Source of the DNA: Actinomycetaceae bacterium
GTDB lineage: Bacteria; Actinomycetota; Actinomycetes; Actinomycetales; Actinomycetaceae
Direction: 5' to 3'
Length of the DNA stretch: 64,000 bases
Assembly (NCBI GenBank): GCA_030530685.1
Contig: JAUMUM010000001.1
Span: 343,853 to 407,852 of the forward strand
Part shown: in pieces, positions 10,195 to 22,730 of the stretch
Numbering within the stretch: the stretch's first letter is position 1
How the letters are laid out: every line of letters begins with the position of its first letter
Position numbers and translations under genes: made by a program
Notes under the pieces: model-generated
What the model saw: the letters and a program-made list of their open reading frames with translations, nothing else
Database searches by the model: none
Told to the model about the DNA's origin: nothing

Positions 10195-10272
10195 AGGATT
10201 CTCCCATCTTCCGGCCCGGAAACGGCGCGAAACCGCCGATGAACCGGCCGTTGCATCGCCGCTGGATTAAGG

Positions 10273-10286
10273 CTACGAAACAGTAG
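10273..10286. promoter_or_regulatory. Candidate operator at the birA-FAS operon promoter
   Basis: An inverted repeat CTAC-N6-GTAG lies about 80 bases upstream of birA. Just upstream on the minus strand is a weak promoter, GTGACG and GATAAC separated by 18 bases, so the palindrome would sit at the transcription start. The position fits a lipid-responsive repressor, but the arms are only four bases and no regulator gene is nearby, so this is tentative. Confidence 0.3.
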
Positions 10287-10460
10287 GTTATCGCACCAGG
10301 CCCGCTCAGTCGTCACTCTCAAGTGTGGTATCGCATGCAAAATCGCGGGTCCGGCCGGGCGTGCGGGCGCTGGCACCACTCGGCCGCCGCGCGTGTAGCG
10401 CATCGCACAGAACACGCCCGACGACGACGTGGCCCGGGAACTCGGCCAGGCATGGCGGTG

Positions 10461-10484
10461 GGCCCGGGCGCATGCGCCCGGGCC
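10461..10484. terminator. 24-base perfect GC palindrome, candidate terminator of mdh
   Basis: The sequence GGCCCGGGCGCA and its exact complement form a continuous palindrome with only G, C and a central CATG. It lies 100 bases past the mdh stop. There is no T-tract, so an intrinsic terminator of the classical type is not shown. Confidence 0.4.
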
Positions 10485-10528
10485 ACCGCGTATCTGGCTC
10501 GCTGTCCTCGCTGCCCGTCTCCGGCCTA

Positions 10529-10583
10529 CGCCACTCGATCGGGGCGCGCTATTCGATCGGCTTCGCCACTCGATCGGGGCGCG
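10529..10583. repeat. 20-base direct repeat, two exact copies
   Basis: CGCCACTCGATCGGGGCGCG occurs at 10529-10548 and 10564-10583, a 35-base period; the second copy abuts the mdh stop codon. A third CGATCGG core sits between them. Confidence 0.8.
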
Positions 10584-13339
<2,756 letters not shown>

Positions 13340-13406
13340 GTCCTGTCCTTTCTGCGCTGCCTGCCTGAGCTGCGCGCCGCGCAGCTTCGCGCCGGTTCCC
13401 CCAATA

Positions 13407-16190
13407 CTAAGCCCGCCGCCCGCTGCCGAGGCCAGAGGCGATCGATTCGGAGTTCGCCGACGCCCCCAGGCTACCGGCGCGCTCCTCGCCATCGCCCTGC
13501 GCCAGCGTGAGGACGGCGACCGTGCGCGGGGCAATCGCGATCGCGCCGCTGCCCGCGTCCCACCGCGTCTGCTTGACGACCGGATCGGCGCCTCGCGCCT
13601 GAACTGGCGACAGCTCGTAGGGCAGGCCGGCGGCCCCCTCGATCGGCTCCTCAATCGCCTCGGGCGTGGCGTTGAAGACCACGAGGAGGCCGTCGAGGAG
13701 GGGGTCGGCGTCCTCGCCCACCGTGTCGTCGATGCGCATGACGATCAGGCCCGGGCGCGACGCCGGCCCGGCGTTCGGGAAGGACACCTTTTGCACGATG
13801 GCATCGGCGTCGCCGAGCGTCAGCAGCGGCGTGCTCGAACGCAGCCGGAGGAGGTCGAGCGCCTGTTCGTGAGCGGCCCGGATGTCGGCGCGGCCCGGCC
13901 TGTTGGAGGGGTCGGCCAGGAAGGGCGCCATGTGCGGCCACTGCCCGGCGTTCTCCGCGGCCGGAGGCAGGCCGACGCCGAAGTTCGACGTCGTCCCCGT
14001 CCAGTCGATGGCGTTGAACCAATCGCCCGAGTCGTAGGAGTTGCGGTCCATCGACTTCGAGCGCAGCAGGTCGGTGCCCGCGTGCCAGAAGACGGGGCAC
14101 TGCCCGAGCGTGGCCGCCGCCAGGCTCAGCGTGTTCATGCGGACCCTGGCATCCATGGTCGAGCCGGGCGGCATGCGCCAGACGTTGATGTCGTAGAGGG
14201 TTTCGTCATCGTGGGCGTCGACGTAGTTGATCGACTCGTGCGGCTGGCTCGCGTAGCCGACCGCCTGCCCGTTGAACTCGACCTCGCTCCCCGTCCTCGT
14301 CCGGCCGTCGGCGGCCGTGATCTCGACGTCGGCCAGGTTTCCTGCCAGGCCGATGCGGACCGCATCCGCGTACCGGCGCAGCGCATCGGCGTCCCCGCCG
14401 GCGACGCCGTTGGGGTCGGTGGCCAGCCCGTTGCCCAGTCCCTGGGAGCCGTTCTTGGCGGCGGCCGGCGCGCCGCGCACGGCATCTCGCAGACGGTCGT
14501 TGAACGTGCCAATGCCGGTGCCTGACATGGCGCCCTGGACGGCGGGGGCAAAGCGCGAGCCGTCGGCCGTCGTGCCGAAGGACCACCCCTCACCGTACAG
14601 GTACATCTGCCGCCCGTCGACGCCGTCGGCCTCGAGCGTCAGGCCATCGAGGGCGGCGCGCACCCTGCGCATCGTGTCCACCGAGTGGAAGCCCATGAGG
14701 TCGAAGCGGAAGCCATCCACCCGGTAGGCCCTGGCCCATGTGACGAGCGAATCGATCATGAGGGCCTCGGCCATGGCGTGCTCGGTGGCCAGCTCGGCGC
14801 TGCACGGGCTGGTCAACGTCTGCCCCTCGCGTCCGAGCCGGTGATAGTAGCCGGGGACGATGCGGTCGAGCACGGACTTGTCCCCCTGACCGTGGGTGTA
14901 CGTGTGGTTGAAGACGACGTCCTGGACGACCTGATATCCGGCCGCGTGCAGGTGGCCGACCATTCGGCGGTATTCGGCCGTGCGCAGCCCGCCGTACTGC
15001 TCGATGGCATACGAGCCCTCGGGTGTCGTGTAGTGGAAGGGGTCGTAGCCCCAGTTGTAGGCGTCGGCCGCGGCGGTGGCGGCGACGGCGGCCTGCGGCA
15101 GCTGCGAGTCGGGCGGGGCGTCGGTCGGAATGTCGGGGACCTGCTGCCTGGCGCGCTCCTCGGGTATCGAGGCCGCGTCGTAGGTCGGCAGCAGGTGGAT
15201 CGTGTTCATTCCCGCCTGGCGAAGCTCGCGCAGGTAGGCCATACCGTTGGAACTGCCGCAGCCGAAGGCGGCGTACGTGCCGCGCAGGCCGGCGGGGACC
15301 GAGGCGTCGGTGGCCGAAAAGTCGCGCACGTGCAGCTCGAGGATCGCCCGTCTGGCGAAGCTCGCGATCGGCGGCGACGGCGTGGCGGTCCAGACCTCGG
15401 GCATGTAGCGCTCGTCGTCCAGGTCGACGGCGACGCACCGCCGCGAGTCCACCGTCAGGCCCACGGCGTTGGGGTCGGTGACGAGGTTGCGCCGAACCGT
15501 GCCCGCGATGGCCTCCTGCTCGGCGTCACCGGCGACGACCGCCGTGACGGGGACGTAGACCTCGACCTCGTAGAGGTAGGGCCGGTCGACCCACGAGCGC
15601 CGGCCGGTCAGCGTCCACGAGCCGTCCGCCTGGAGCGCCATCGCATGCTCGGAGTACTCCTCGCCCTCGGCGCTGGCGTAGCAGCGCAGCGTGACCGAGC
15701 GCGCCGTCGGTGCCCACAGGCTGAAGGAGGGCACGCCGTCGCGAAAGATCACACCCTGCCGGCGGCGGGAGGCGGCCCGCCCGTAGAGGGCGTCGAGCAC
15801 GCGCGCCGTTTGCAGGCCGGAGTAGGCCACGACCTGCCCGGTAGCGTCGACCTCCAGAACCTCTAGCTGTCCGCGGAGCAGGGCGGGGGCGTCGACCGGC
15901 TCGGCGAAGGTTAGCGCGAGGTAGTCGCTGCCCGCGTAGGCCGCGGTGATATAGGGGTCGCGGGCTTTGTGCTCGTCCGTCAGGCCAGCCTCTTTGACGG
16001 TGAGCGCCACGTGGCCGTCGGCGCCTTCGACGCGCGAGCCGACGAGCCTCATGCCGCCCTCGGCCGCGTAGTACAGGACGTGGGACGTCCCCTCGCGCGC
16101 CGGCCACGCGATCGTGTCTTCGTCGAGCCACAGGCCGATGGCGCGGCCCTCGCCTTCCACGGGCACCTCGTCTCCAATCGTCGGCGTCAT
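13407..16190 (-). CDS. pulA: Pullulanase-type alpha-1,6-glucosidase (GH13), cytoplasmic
   Basis: The 927-residue protein has N-terminal pullulanase-associated beta domains (about 1-270), a GH13 barrel and a C-terminal beta domain. Type I pullulanase markers are [27 protein letters not shown], the nucleophile in GFRFDLMG (Asp497), the acid/base in YGEGWSFG (Glu534) and [10 protein letters not shown]. There is no signal peptide, so it should debranch internal glycogen or imported maltodextrin rather than extracellular starch. Start choice is open: ATG at 16190 has only a weak GGGAC-like site, while an in-frame ATG at 16253 has GGGGGAG placed one base upstream, which is too close. The region up to 16447 is shared with the divergent PFK gene. 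The general family is secure; the exact substrate is inferred. Confidence 0.88.
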   Translation of the reverse strand: MTPTIGDEVPVEGEGRAIGLWLDEDTIAWPAREGTSHVLYYAAEGGMRLVGSRVEGADGHVALTVKEAGLTDEHKARDPYITAAYAGSDYLALTFAEPVDAPALLRGQLEVLEVDATGQVVAYSGLQTARVLDALYGRAASRRRQGVIFRDGVPSFSLWAPTARSVTLRCYASAEGEEYSEHAMALQADGSWTLTGRRSWVDRPYLYEVEVYVPVTAVVAGDAEQEAIAGTVRRNLVTDPNAVGLTVDSRRCVAVDLDDERYMPEVWTATPSPPIASFARRAILELHVRDFSATDASVPAGLRGTYAAFGCGSSNGMAYLRELRQAGMNTIHLLPTYDAASIPEERARQQVPDIPTDAPPDSQLPQAAVAATAAADAYNWGYDPFHYTTPEGSYAIEQYGGLRTAEYRRMVGHLHAAGYQVVQDVVFNHTYTHGQGDKSVLDRIVPGYYHRLGREGQTLTSPCSAELATEHAMAEALMIDSLVTWARAYRVDGFRFDLMGFHSVDTMRRVRAALDGLTLEADGVDGRQMYLYGEGWSFGTTADGSRFAPAVQGAMSGTGIGTFNDRLRDAVRGAPAAAKNGSQGLGNGLATDPNGVAGGDADALRRYADAVRIGLAGNLADVEITAADGRTRTGSEVEFNGQAVGYASQPHESINYVDAHDDETLYDINVWRMPPGSTMDARVRMNTLSLAAATLGQCPVFWHAGTDLLRSKSMDRNSYDSGDWFNAIDWTGTTSNFGVGLPPAAENAGQWPHMAPFLADPSNRPGRADIRAAHEQALDLLRLRSSTPLLTLGDADAIVQKVSFPNAGPASRPGLIVMRIDDTVGEDADPLLDGLLVVFNATPEAIEEPIEGAAGLPYELSPVQARGADPVVKQTRWDAGSGAIAIAPRTVAVLTLAQGDGEERAGSLGASANSESIASGLGSGRRA

Positions 16191-16446
16191 CGCGTCCCGG
16201 GCCCGGCCGTCCGCCGCCTCAATGCCGTGCGGACAGCGGCCCGACGTCGCCATGCTCCCCCGGGCGCACGCGACAGTCAACGACATCGGCGGCGCTTCGG
16301 CCGACAACGCCGGCAACGCCGGCCGCGACAGAACGAGCGGCGCCAGCCGCAACTTGACGAGCGGCGCCGTGTTCCGGACGAAAGAACCTGTGCCGGGGCG
16401 GCGTCGGCCAGGCACAATGGAGGCAGCCTGAGACGAAGGAGTGACC

Positions 16447-18726
16447 ATGTCCGAACCCACGAAGATCGCCGTCCTCACCTCTGGCGGCGACGCCCAGGGA
16501 ATGAACGCCGTCGTGCGCGCCGTGGTGCGCACGGCCATACACGAAGGCGCCGTGCCCTTCGCCGTGCGCGAAGGCTGGAAGGGGGCCGTCGAGGGCGGCG
16601 AGCTCATCTCGCAAATGACGTGGTCCGATGTCTCAGGGATCCTCGAACAGGGCGGCACGCGGATAGGCACGGCCCGGTGCGACGAGTTCCGCGAGCGTGA
16701 CGGCATGCGCGCCGCGGTGCGCAACCTCGTCAGTCTCGGCATCGACCGGGTGGTCGCCATCGGCGGCGACGGCACGCTCTCCGGCGCCGACGAGCTGCGC
16801 GAACTGTGGCCAGGTCTCATCGACGAACTCGTCGAGTGCAAAGAGATATCGCCGCAGGTTGCGGCGGCCCATCCGAAGCTCCACCTGGCCGGCGTCGTCG
16901 GCTCGATCGACAACGACCTCGTCGGCACGGACATGACCGTCGGCACGGACTCCGCCCTCCACCGCATCCTCGAGGCCGTCGACTCCATCACCTCGACGGC
17001 GGCCTCCCACCAGCGGACGTTCATCCTCGAGGTCATGGGGCGGCGCTGCGGATACCTCGCGCTCATGAGTGCGCTGGCCGGCGGTTGCGATTACGTGTTC
17101 ATCCCCGAGATGCCGCCCGAGGACGGCTGGCAGGAGGCCGTGTGCGACAAGCTCCGCGAGGGGCGCGCGGCCGGTCGGCGTGACTCGATCATCGTCGTCG
17201 CCGAGGGCGCCACGGACCGTTCGGGCGAACCGATCACCGCGGTCCAGGTGCGGGACCTGCTGGCCGACAGGCTCGGCGAGGACGTGCGCATCACCTCGCT
17301 CGGCCACGTCCAGCGTGGCGGCACGCCCTCGGCCTACGACCGCTGGATGCCCACGCTCCTCGGCTACACGGCGGCCCTGGAGCTCATCCGCGCCGACGAG
17401 GACGACGAGCCGTGCATCATCGGCACCCGCGGCAACCGCATCGTGCGCCTGGGCCTCATGGACGCCATCGGCGACACCCGCGCCGTCAAGTCGATGCTCG
17501 CCGCCGGCGACTACGACGCGGCGGTCTCGGCGCGCGGTGCCAGCTACGAGAAGATGATCGGCATTTTCGAGACGATGTCGGCCCCCACCGAGTCGGCCCC
17601 CGGCCGGATGCCGCAAGACGACGGCGGCGAGCCCCGCCGCGCCCCCAGGGTGGGCGTCGTCCACGCGGGAGGGCTGGCCCCCGGCATGGACCCGGCCGCG
17701 CGCGCCGCCGTCCGCCTGGGCATCGACCACGGCTTCACGATGCTGGGCATTGAGGGCGGCTTCCCGGGCCTCATCGACGGCAAGGTGCGCGAGCTGACAT
17801 GGGGCGACGTCGACTCCTGGGCCGGCACCGGCGGCGCTCACCTCGGCACCCAGCGCGCGGTGCCGACCCTCGACCAGTACTACGCGCTCGGCCGCTCCAT
17901 TGAGAACAATCAGGTCGACGCGCTGATCGTCATCGGCGGCTTCGCCGGCTACCAGGCCGCCTGGCAGATGGTGCACGAGCGGGGCCGCTACCCGGCCTTC
18001 GACATTCCCATCGTGTGCGTGCCCGCCTCCATCGACAACAACCTGCCGGGCTCCGAGCTGTCCATCGGCGTCGACACGGCGCTCAATAATAACGCGGAGG
18101 TCCTCGACCGCATACGCCAGTCGGCCGCGGCCTCGCGCCGCTGCTTCGTCGCCGAGGTCATGGGCAGACGCTGCGGCTACCTGACCGTCATGTCGGGCAT
18201 TTCCACGGGGGCCGAGCAGGTCTACCTCTACGAGAAGGGCATCACCCTGGCCCAGCTGGCCAAGGACTGCGAGCGCATGGTCAAGAGCTACGAGGCCGGC
18301 CGAAACCTGTACCTCGTCGTGGCCAACGAGGAGGCCTCGGAGTACTACACCACCGAACTGCTCACCCATATTTTCCAGGCCGAGGGCAACGACTTGTACG
18401 ACGTCCGCCCGGCCGTGCTCGGGCACATGCAGCAGGGCGGCAACCCCACGGGCTTCGACCGCACCCTGGCCGTCCAGCTTGTCTCGGCGGCCATCGAGCA
18501 GCTGGCCCAGCAGCTGGCCGAGGGCAGCAACGACGGAACGTACGTCGGGCTGTGGCAGGGGTCGATGACGGTCTCGCGCCTGGCGCACATGGACGAGCAC
18601 GTCGACATGAAGACCCGCCTGCCGCGCGAGCAGTGGTGGCAGGACCTGGTCGACGTCCTGTACACGGTGGCCGACCGCAACTACGACGCTCCCCTTAAGC
18701 ACCTGTCGATTTACGATCGGCCCTGA
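16447..18726 (+). CDS. pfk: Tandem-duplicated (eukaryote-like) 6-phosphofructokinase
   Basis: The 759-residue protein contains two PFK units. The first (about 1-395) is catalytic: TSGGDAQGMN, GGDGT at 106-110 (a glycine there predicts ATP rather than pyrophosphate), SIDND at 153-157 with the catalytic Asp155, EVMGRRCGY and GHVQRGG. The second (about 399-759) is degenerate: AGGLAPGMD, GGFAG instead of GGDGT near 497, SIDNN near 528, but an intact EVMGRRCGY and GHMQQGG. This resembles the animal/fungal architecture, where the C-terminal half became the allosteric unit, whereas most bacterial enzymes are about 320-400 residues. It would phosphorylate fructose-6-phosphate. The ATG at 16447 is five bases after GAAGGAG; the in-frame GTG at 16441 overlaps that site. 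CACAAT at about 16415 may be the -10. Confidence 0.92.
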   Translation: MSEPTKIAVLTSGGDAQGMNAVVRAVVRTAIHEGAVPFAVREGWKGAVEGGELISQMTWSDVSGILEQGGTRIGTARCDEFRERDGMRAAVRNLVSLGIDRVVAIGGDGTLSGADELRELWPGLIDELVECKEISPQVAAAHPKLHLAGVVGSIDNDLVGTDMTVGTDSALHRILEAVDSITSTAASHQRTFILEVMGRRCGYLALMSALAGGCDYVFIPEMPPEDGWQEAVCDKLREGRAAGRRDSIIVVAEGATDRSGEPITAVQVRDLLADRLGEDVRITSLGHVQRGGTPSAYDRWMPTLLGYTAALELIRADEDDEPCIIGTRGNRIVRLGLMDAIGDTRAVKSMLAAGDYDAAVSARGASYEKMIGIFETMSAPTESAPGRMPQDDGGEPRRAPRVGVVHAGGLAPGMDPAARAAVRLGIDHGFTMLGIEGGFPGLIDGKVRELTWGDVDSWAGTGGAHLGTQRAVPTLDQYYALGRSIENNQVDALIVIGGFAGYQAAWQMVHERGRYPAFDIPIVCVPASIDNNLPGSELSIGVDTALNNNAEVLDRIRQSAAASRRCFVAEVMGRRCGYLTVMSGISTGAEQVYLYEKGITLAQLAKDCERMVKSYEAGRNLYLVVANEEASEYYTTELLTHIFQAEGNDLYDVRPAVLGHMQQGGNPTGFDRTLAVQLVSAAIEQLAQQLAEGSNDGTYVGLWQGSMTVSRLAHMDEHVDMKTRLPREQWWQDLVDVLYTVADRNYDAPLKHLSIYDRP

Positions 18727-18751
18727 CCGGCGGTCGGTCCCGAACCGTGCA

Positions 18752-18786
18752 GGCCCGCCCGGGCGCCAGGGCCCACCGGGCGGGCC
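18752..18786. terminator. Hairpin between convergent pfk and corC-like genes
   Basis: GGCCCGCCCGG and its exact complement form an 11-bp stem around a 13-base loop, in the 81-base gap between converging genes. It could stop both transcripts, but there is no T-tract on either side. Confidence 0.5.
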
Positions 18787-18807
18787 GGGAGTCCGGCGGC
18801 CCCTGCC

Positions 18808-20106
18808 CTACTTCTCTTCGCCGTCGGCGGCCGACTCGGGCGCCTCGGTCACGCGAAGCCAGGCGATCCGCCGCCCCTCCAGGGACTCGACGCGCAGGAG
18901 GTGGGCACCCCAACGGACCTCGTCGCCCACCTCGGGCATGCGGCCAAGCTCGTTGATGACAAAGCCGCCGATCGTGTCGAAGGGGCCGTCGGGCAGGGGG
19001 ATGCCAAAGGCCTTGGCGACCTCGGCGCGGCTGGCCAGGGCATCGATTTCACGAAGGTCCCCGCGCTTGATCTCCACGGGCAACTCGCGGTCGTACTCGT
19101 CCCTGATTTCCCCGACGAATTCCTCGACCACGTCCTCGACCGTGATGATGCCATCGGTGCCGCCGTACTCGTCGACGACCACGGCCAGGTGCGCGTGCCT
19201 GGCCCGCATCTCGGCTAGCGCGTCCATGACGGGCTTGCCCGTGGGGAACATGAGGATCTCGCGGACGAGGTCGCCCACGGCACCGCCCTCGTCGACCGGG
19301 GCGATGAGATCACGGATGTGGATGAAGCCGAGGATGTCGTCGTCGGACGTGCCCTGGCGCACCGGGTAGCGCGAGTGGTCCAGGCGGGAGACCTCGCGCC
19401 TGGCCTGGCCAATGGTCATCTCCGCGGAAAGGAAGTCCACTTCGGTGCGCGGGGTCATGATTTCCTCGACCGTGCGGTCGCCGACGGAGAGCATGTCGAC
19501 GACCATCTCGCGCTCCTCGCGCCCAATTTCCTCCTGGCTGGCGACGAAAGCCCTGAGTTCGGCCACCCCCATGGTGTCCTTCGGCGTACGCGGATTGCGC
19601 CCGAAGAGCCGCAGGACGACATTCGTCGACACGCCCAGGAACCAGATGACGGGCCGCAGGAGCGCCGTGACGGCGGCCAGCGGGCGCGCGACCACGCGCG
19701 CGATCGCCTGCGCGGATTGGAGGGCCAGCCGCTTGGGAACGAGCTCCCCGAAGACGATGGACAGGTAGGCGATCGCAATGGTCACGAGAACGAAGGCCAG
19801 GGTGGCCGCGCCGGACGTGCTCATCCCCCAGCCCTCGAAGACAGGTGCCACCTCCGGCGCGATATTCGACGCTCCGAAGGAGGCGGAGAAGAAACCGGCG
19901 ATCGTCACGCCCACCTGGACGGCGGACAGGAAGCGGTTGGGGTCCTCTGTCAGGCGCTTGACGGCCAAGCCCGTGCCGCCGCCCTTGGCCATTTCGTCGA
20001 TCTGGGTCTGGCGCAGGGAGACGAGCGCCATCTCCGAGGCGGAGAAGAGCCCGCCGATGAGGGTGAACAGAAGGACGAACGCAATGTTCTTCGCTAGAGG
20101 ATCCAC
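18808..20106 (-). CDS. CNNM/CBS-domain membrane protein (CorC/HlyC-type)
   Basis: The 432-residue protein has an N-terminal DUF21/CNNM membrane domain with about four hydrophobic segments (residues 5-175, including LFTLIGGLFSASEMALVSLR), a CBS pair (EEIMTPRTEVDFL near 210; HAHLAVVVDEYGGTDGIITVEDVVEE near 310) and a C-terminal CorC/transporter-associated domain (FDTIGGFVINELGRMPEVGD). The family is tied to magnesium or cobalt homeostasis; the old name hemolysin is misleading. The GTG at 20106 lies six bases after GACAAT, so the mRNA is probably leaderless; GGAGG is only one base away and cannot act as a normal ribosome site. In-frame codons up to 20223 give only low-complexity sequence and are rejected. 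Confidence 0.87.
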   Translation of the reverse strand: MDPLAKNIAFVLLFTLIGGLFSASEMALVSLRQTQIDEMAKGGGTGLAVKRLTEDPNRFLSAVQVGVTIAGFFSASFGASNIAPEVAPVFEGWGMSTSGAATLAFVLVTIAIAYLSIVFGELVPKRLALQSAQAIARVVARPLAAVTALLRPVIWFLGVSTNVVLRLFGRNPRTPKDTMGVAELRAFVASQEEIGREEREMVVDMLSVGDRTVEEIMTPRTEVDFLSAEMTIGQARREVSRLDHSRYPVRQGTSDDDILGFIHIRDLIAPVDEGGAVGDLVREILMFPTGKPVMDALAEMRARHAHLAVVVDEYGGTDGIITVEDVVEEFVGEIRDEYDRELPVEIKRGDLREIDALASRAEVAKAFGIPLPDGPFDTIGGFVINELGRMPEVGDEVRWGAHLLRVESLEGRRIAWLRVTEAPESAADGEEK

Positions 20107-20264
20107 GCCTCCATTGTCGCCGGACGACGGCGGGCGGGCCACCGCGCCGCGGCCGGCCAACCGAAAATGTGGGCGAGTTCTAATCGGTGCCGCGGCCGCA
20201 CCGCCAGCGGACGCGCTCGGCACATGCCGGCGCGAACGGAGGACCGTCTAGCAGGCCGTCTCCC

Positions 20265-20336
20265 ATTGTCGAAGAGCGCGCCGTTCGCATCGTCGAGGAG
20301 CGCACCGTCCACATAGTCGACGAAGTTCTCCCCGTC
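20265..20336 (+). repeat. 24-base tandem repeat, three degenerating copies
   Basis: Copies at 20265-20288, 20289-20312 and 20313-20336 share ATxGTCGAnGAGCGC-type sequence; the third is most diverged. They lie in the 288-base divergent gap between the CorC-like gene and the OPT transporter, within the likely 5' leader of the transporter. In one frame they read as IVEERxVx octapeptides, but no start site supports translation. Confidence 0.65.
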
Positions 20337-20394
20337 CCCGCGACGTCCTACGGTGGAACGGTACTGGCCAACATCCAATCCAAGGGAGACAGGC

Positions 20395-22497
20395 ATGTCA
20401 TCACCCCAAGCACGCAGGAACCTGCCCGAGTTGACACTTAGGGGCATCGTCCTCGGCGGAGTCATCACGCTGCTCTTCACGGCCGCCAACGTTTACATGG
20501 GCCTCAAGGTTGGCCTGACCTTCGCCACATCGATCCCCGCGGCAGTGATCTCGATGGCGATCCTCCACCGTTTCAAGAATCACTCGATCGTCGAGAACAA
20601 CATCGTCCAAACGATTGCCTCGGCCGCCGGCACCCTGTCGGCGATCATCTTCGTCCTTCCGGGCCTGGTCATCGTGGGCTGGTGGTCCGGGTTCCCGTAC
20701 TGGACGACGGTCGCCGTCTGCGCGGTCGGAGGCACGCTCGGCGTCATGTATTCCATTCCGCTGCGTCGAGCCCTCGTGACCACGTCCGACCTTCCCTACC
20801 CGGAGGGCGTGGCCGCCGCCGAGGTCCTCAAGGTCGGCGACTCCGAGGCCGGGTCGCGGGAAAGCCGTCGCGGCATGCGCGCCATCATCACGGGCGCCGT
20901 CGCGTCGGCCACCTACGCCCTGCTGACGAATATGAAGGTGGTCGCCGCCGAAATCCTCGGCTTCTTCAGGGTCGGGGCCGGCGGCACCATGCTCGGCTCC
21001 GGGCTTGGCCTCGCCCTGGTCGGCGTCGGCCACCTCGTCGGGTTGAGCGTCGGCATCTCGATGATCGTCGGCGTGGCTATTTCCTTCGGCATCCTCCTGC
21101 CGATCCGCAGCCAGGGCGAGCTCGATGGCCCGCTGGACGAGGCCGTCCTCGCCGTCTTCACCGACGAGGTCCGCTACATCGGCGCCGGCGCCATGGCCGT
21201 GGCCGCCATCTGGACCCTCCTGAAGATCCTCAGGCCAATCTTCGTCGGCATCAGGGAGGCGGCGGTCTCCTCGCGCCACCGCCGCGACGGCGAGGAGGTC
21301 GACATCACCGAGCGCGACCTTCCGATCCGCATCGTCGGACTGGTCATCGCCGCCTCGATGGTTCCCATCGGCTTCCTCCTGTGGGATTTCCTCCACGGCA
21401 CGGTCCTGCGCGGCACGGCGAGCATCGTCGTCGTGTCCGTCGTCTTCACGCTGGTCATCGGAATCGTCATCGCGGCCGTGTGCGGCTACATGGCCGGCCT
21501 CATCGGGGCCTCCAATAGCCCGATCTCCGGTGTCGGCATCCTCGTGGTGCTCATCGCGGCGCTGCTCATCAAGATGGTCTACGGCCCCACGAGCGGCGCG
21601 GAGACTGCTGCACTCATCGCCTTCACGCTGTTCACCGTGGCGATCGTCTTCGGCATCGCCACGATCTCCAACGACAACCTCCAGGACCTGAAGACCGGCC
21701 AGCTCGTCGGCGCGACCCCGTGGAAGCAGCAGGTGGCGCTCGTCATCGGCGTGGCCTTCGGTTCGCTCATCATCCCGCCGGTCCTGCAGCTGCTGCAAAA
21801 TACCTTCGGCTTCCAGGGCGCACCGGGCGCCGGCAAGGACGCGCTGGCCGCGCCGCAAGCCTCGATCATCTCGAGGCTGGCCGGCGGCATCTTCGACAAT
21901 TCGCTCGACTGGAGCCTCATCGGCATCGGCGCGGGCATCGGCGTGGCCATCGTCATCGTCGACTTCGCGCTGCAGAGGGCGACCGGCGGCAGGCTCAAGC
22001 TCCCGCCGCTGGCCGTGGGCATGGGCATGTACCTCTATCCCACGACGACAACGATGATCGCCATTGGCGCCGTCATCGGCACCCTCTACGACCGCTGGGC
22101 CGAGCGCTCCGGCGGCAATGTGGAGGTCAAGAAGCGCGTGGGCGTGCTCATGGCCACGGGCCTGATCGTCGGCGAGTCCCTGTTCGGCGTGGCCTTCGCG
22201 GGTGTCGTGGCCGCAACCGGCAACGAGTCACCCCTGGCCGTGGTCGGCGACGGCTTCGCCAATCCCGCCCAGGTGCTCGGCGTCGTGCTCTTCGCCTCCG
22301 CCGTCACGTTCATCTACCACCTGGCGCGGCGCTCCGGCTCCGAGGCCGACGACGATTCTTCGGACGAAACGGGCGGCGGCAGTTCTGCGGATGCGGCCCA
22401 GGACGAGCCCGCAGATGCCGCGGCAGCCGGCGAGAAAGCCGGTAGCGATTTTGCTGATGAGGAGCGCGCCGACGGGGCTCGGGGGCAGCGCAACTGA
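20395..22497 (+). CDS. OPT-family oligopeptide transporter
   Basis: The 700-residue protein is an integral membrane protein with about 14-16 hydrophobic segments. Family motifs are LTLRGIVLGGVITLLFTAANVYMGLKVGLT at the N-terminus, LPYPEGVAAAEVLK, and IGASNSPISGVGIL in the middle. OPT proteins are secondary transporters for tri- to hexapeptides or metal chelates; the bacterial subgroup substrate is not predictable here. The final 50 residues are a hydrophilic Asp/Ser/Ala/Glu-rich tail with no recognised domain. The ATG at 20395 is chosen because AAGGGAGAC lies four bases upstream; a more distal ATG at 20353 has no ribosome site. The gene stands alone and is followed by a hairpin at 22505-22535. 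Confidence 0.9.
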   Translation: MSSPQARRNLPELTLRGIVLGGVITLLFTAANVYMGLKVGLTFATSIPAAVISMAILHRFKNHSIVENNIVQTIASAAGTLSAIIFVLPGLVIVGWWSGFPYWTTVAVCAVGGTLGVMYSIPLRRALVTTSDLPYPEGVAAAEVLKVGDSEAGSRESRRGMRAIITGAVASATYALLTNMKVVAAEILGFFRVGAGGTMLGSGLGLALVGVGHLVGLSVGISMIVGVAISFGILLPIRSQGELDGPLDEAVLAVFTDEVRYIGAGAMAVAAIWTLLKILRPIFVGIREAAVSSRHRRDGEEVDITERDLPIRIVGLVIAASMVPIGFLLWDFLHGTVLRGTASIVVVSVVFTLVIGIVIAAVCGYMAGLIGASNSPISGVGILVVLIAALLIKMVYGPTSGAETAALIAFTLFTVAIVFGIATISNDNLQDLKTGQLVGATPWKQQVALVIGVAFGSLIIPPVLQLLQNTFGFQGAPGAGKDALAAPQASIISRLAGGIFDNSLDWSLIGIGAGIGVAIVIVDFALQRATGGRLKLPPLAVGMGMYLYPTTTTMIAIGAVIGTLYDRWAERSGGNVEVKKRVGVLMATGLIVGESLFGVAFAGVVAATGNESPLAVVGDGFANPAQVLGVVLFASAVTFIYHLARRSGSEADDDSSDETGGGSSADAAQDEPADAAAAGEKAGSDFADEERADGARGQRN

Positions 22498-22504
22498 GGC
22501 TGGC

Positions 22505-22535
22505 GGGGCTCCGTCGGCGGAACCGGCGGAGCCCC
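22505..22535 (+). terminator. Hairpin after the OPT transporter
   Basis: GGGGCTCCG and CGGAGCCCC pair around a 13-base loop, eight bases after the stop codon. No T-tract follows. The rest of the gap to 22730 shows nothing recognisable. Confidence 0.5.
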
Positions 22536-22730
22536 AACGCAGCGCCGACCTCGGCAAACCGCGCCAGTGACTGAAACACCAACGGCTGGGCGCCATCCGG
22601 CTGAACGCTGGGCTCCGCCATTCGGCCGGGCACCACCCGGCTGCCGACCAGAGGCCTCGGCCGAGCCGCTCGCCGCGTCCGGCCGCCTTCAACCTGTCGC
22701 CTCCCGGGCGCGCGGTTGCCTAGGGCTCAC

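Larger units (their letters stand above)
10195..10583. other. 389-base intergenic region between mdh and birA
   Basis: No credible gene was found here. It holds the birA promoter region near 10270-10320, a 24-base perfect palindrome at 10461-10484 and a 20-base direct repeat at 10529-10548 and 10564-10583, next to the mdh stop. Confidence 0.7.

Noticed and set aside
13407..17066. Extending the pullulanase to the end of its open frame at 17066
   Set aside because: The extension overlaps more than 600 bases of the phosphofructokinase gene and is low-complexity; the homologous part begins near 16190.
18808..20106. Calling the CNNM/CBS protein a hemolysin
   Set aside because: The historical name has no support from the sequence; the domains point to metal-ion homeostasis.
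20265..20336. A CRISPR array from the 24-base repeats
   Set aside because: There are no spacers between the units, the copies diverge and no cas genes are present.
20187..20441. An 84-codon plus-strand frame including the IVEERxVx repeats
   Set aside because: No ribosome site, and it overlaps the well-supported start of the OPT transporter in another frame; treated as a repeat.
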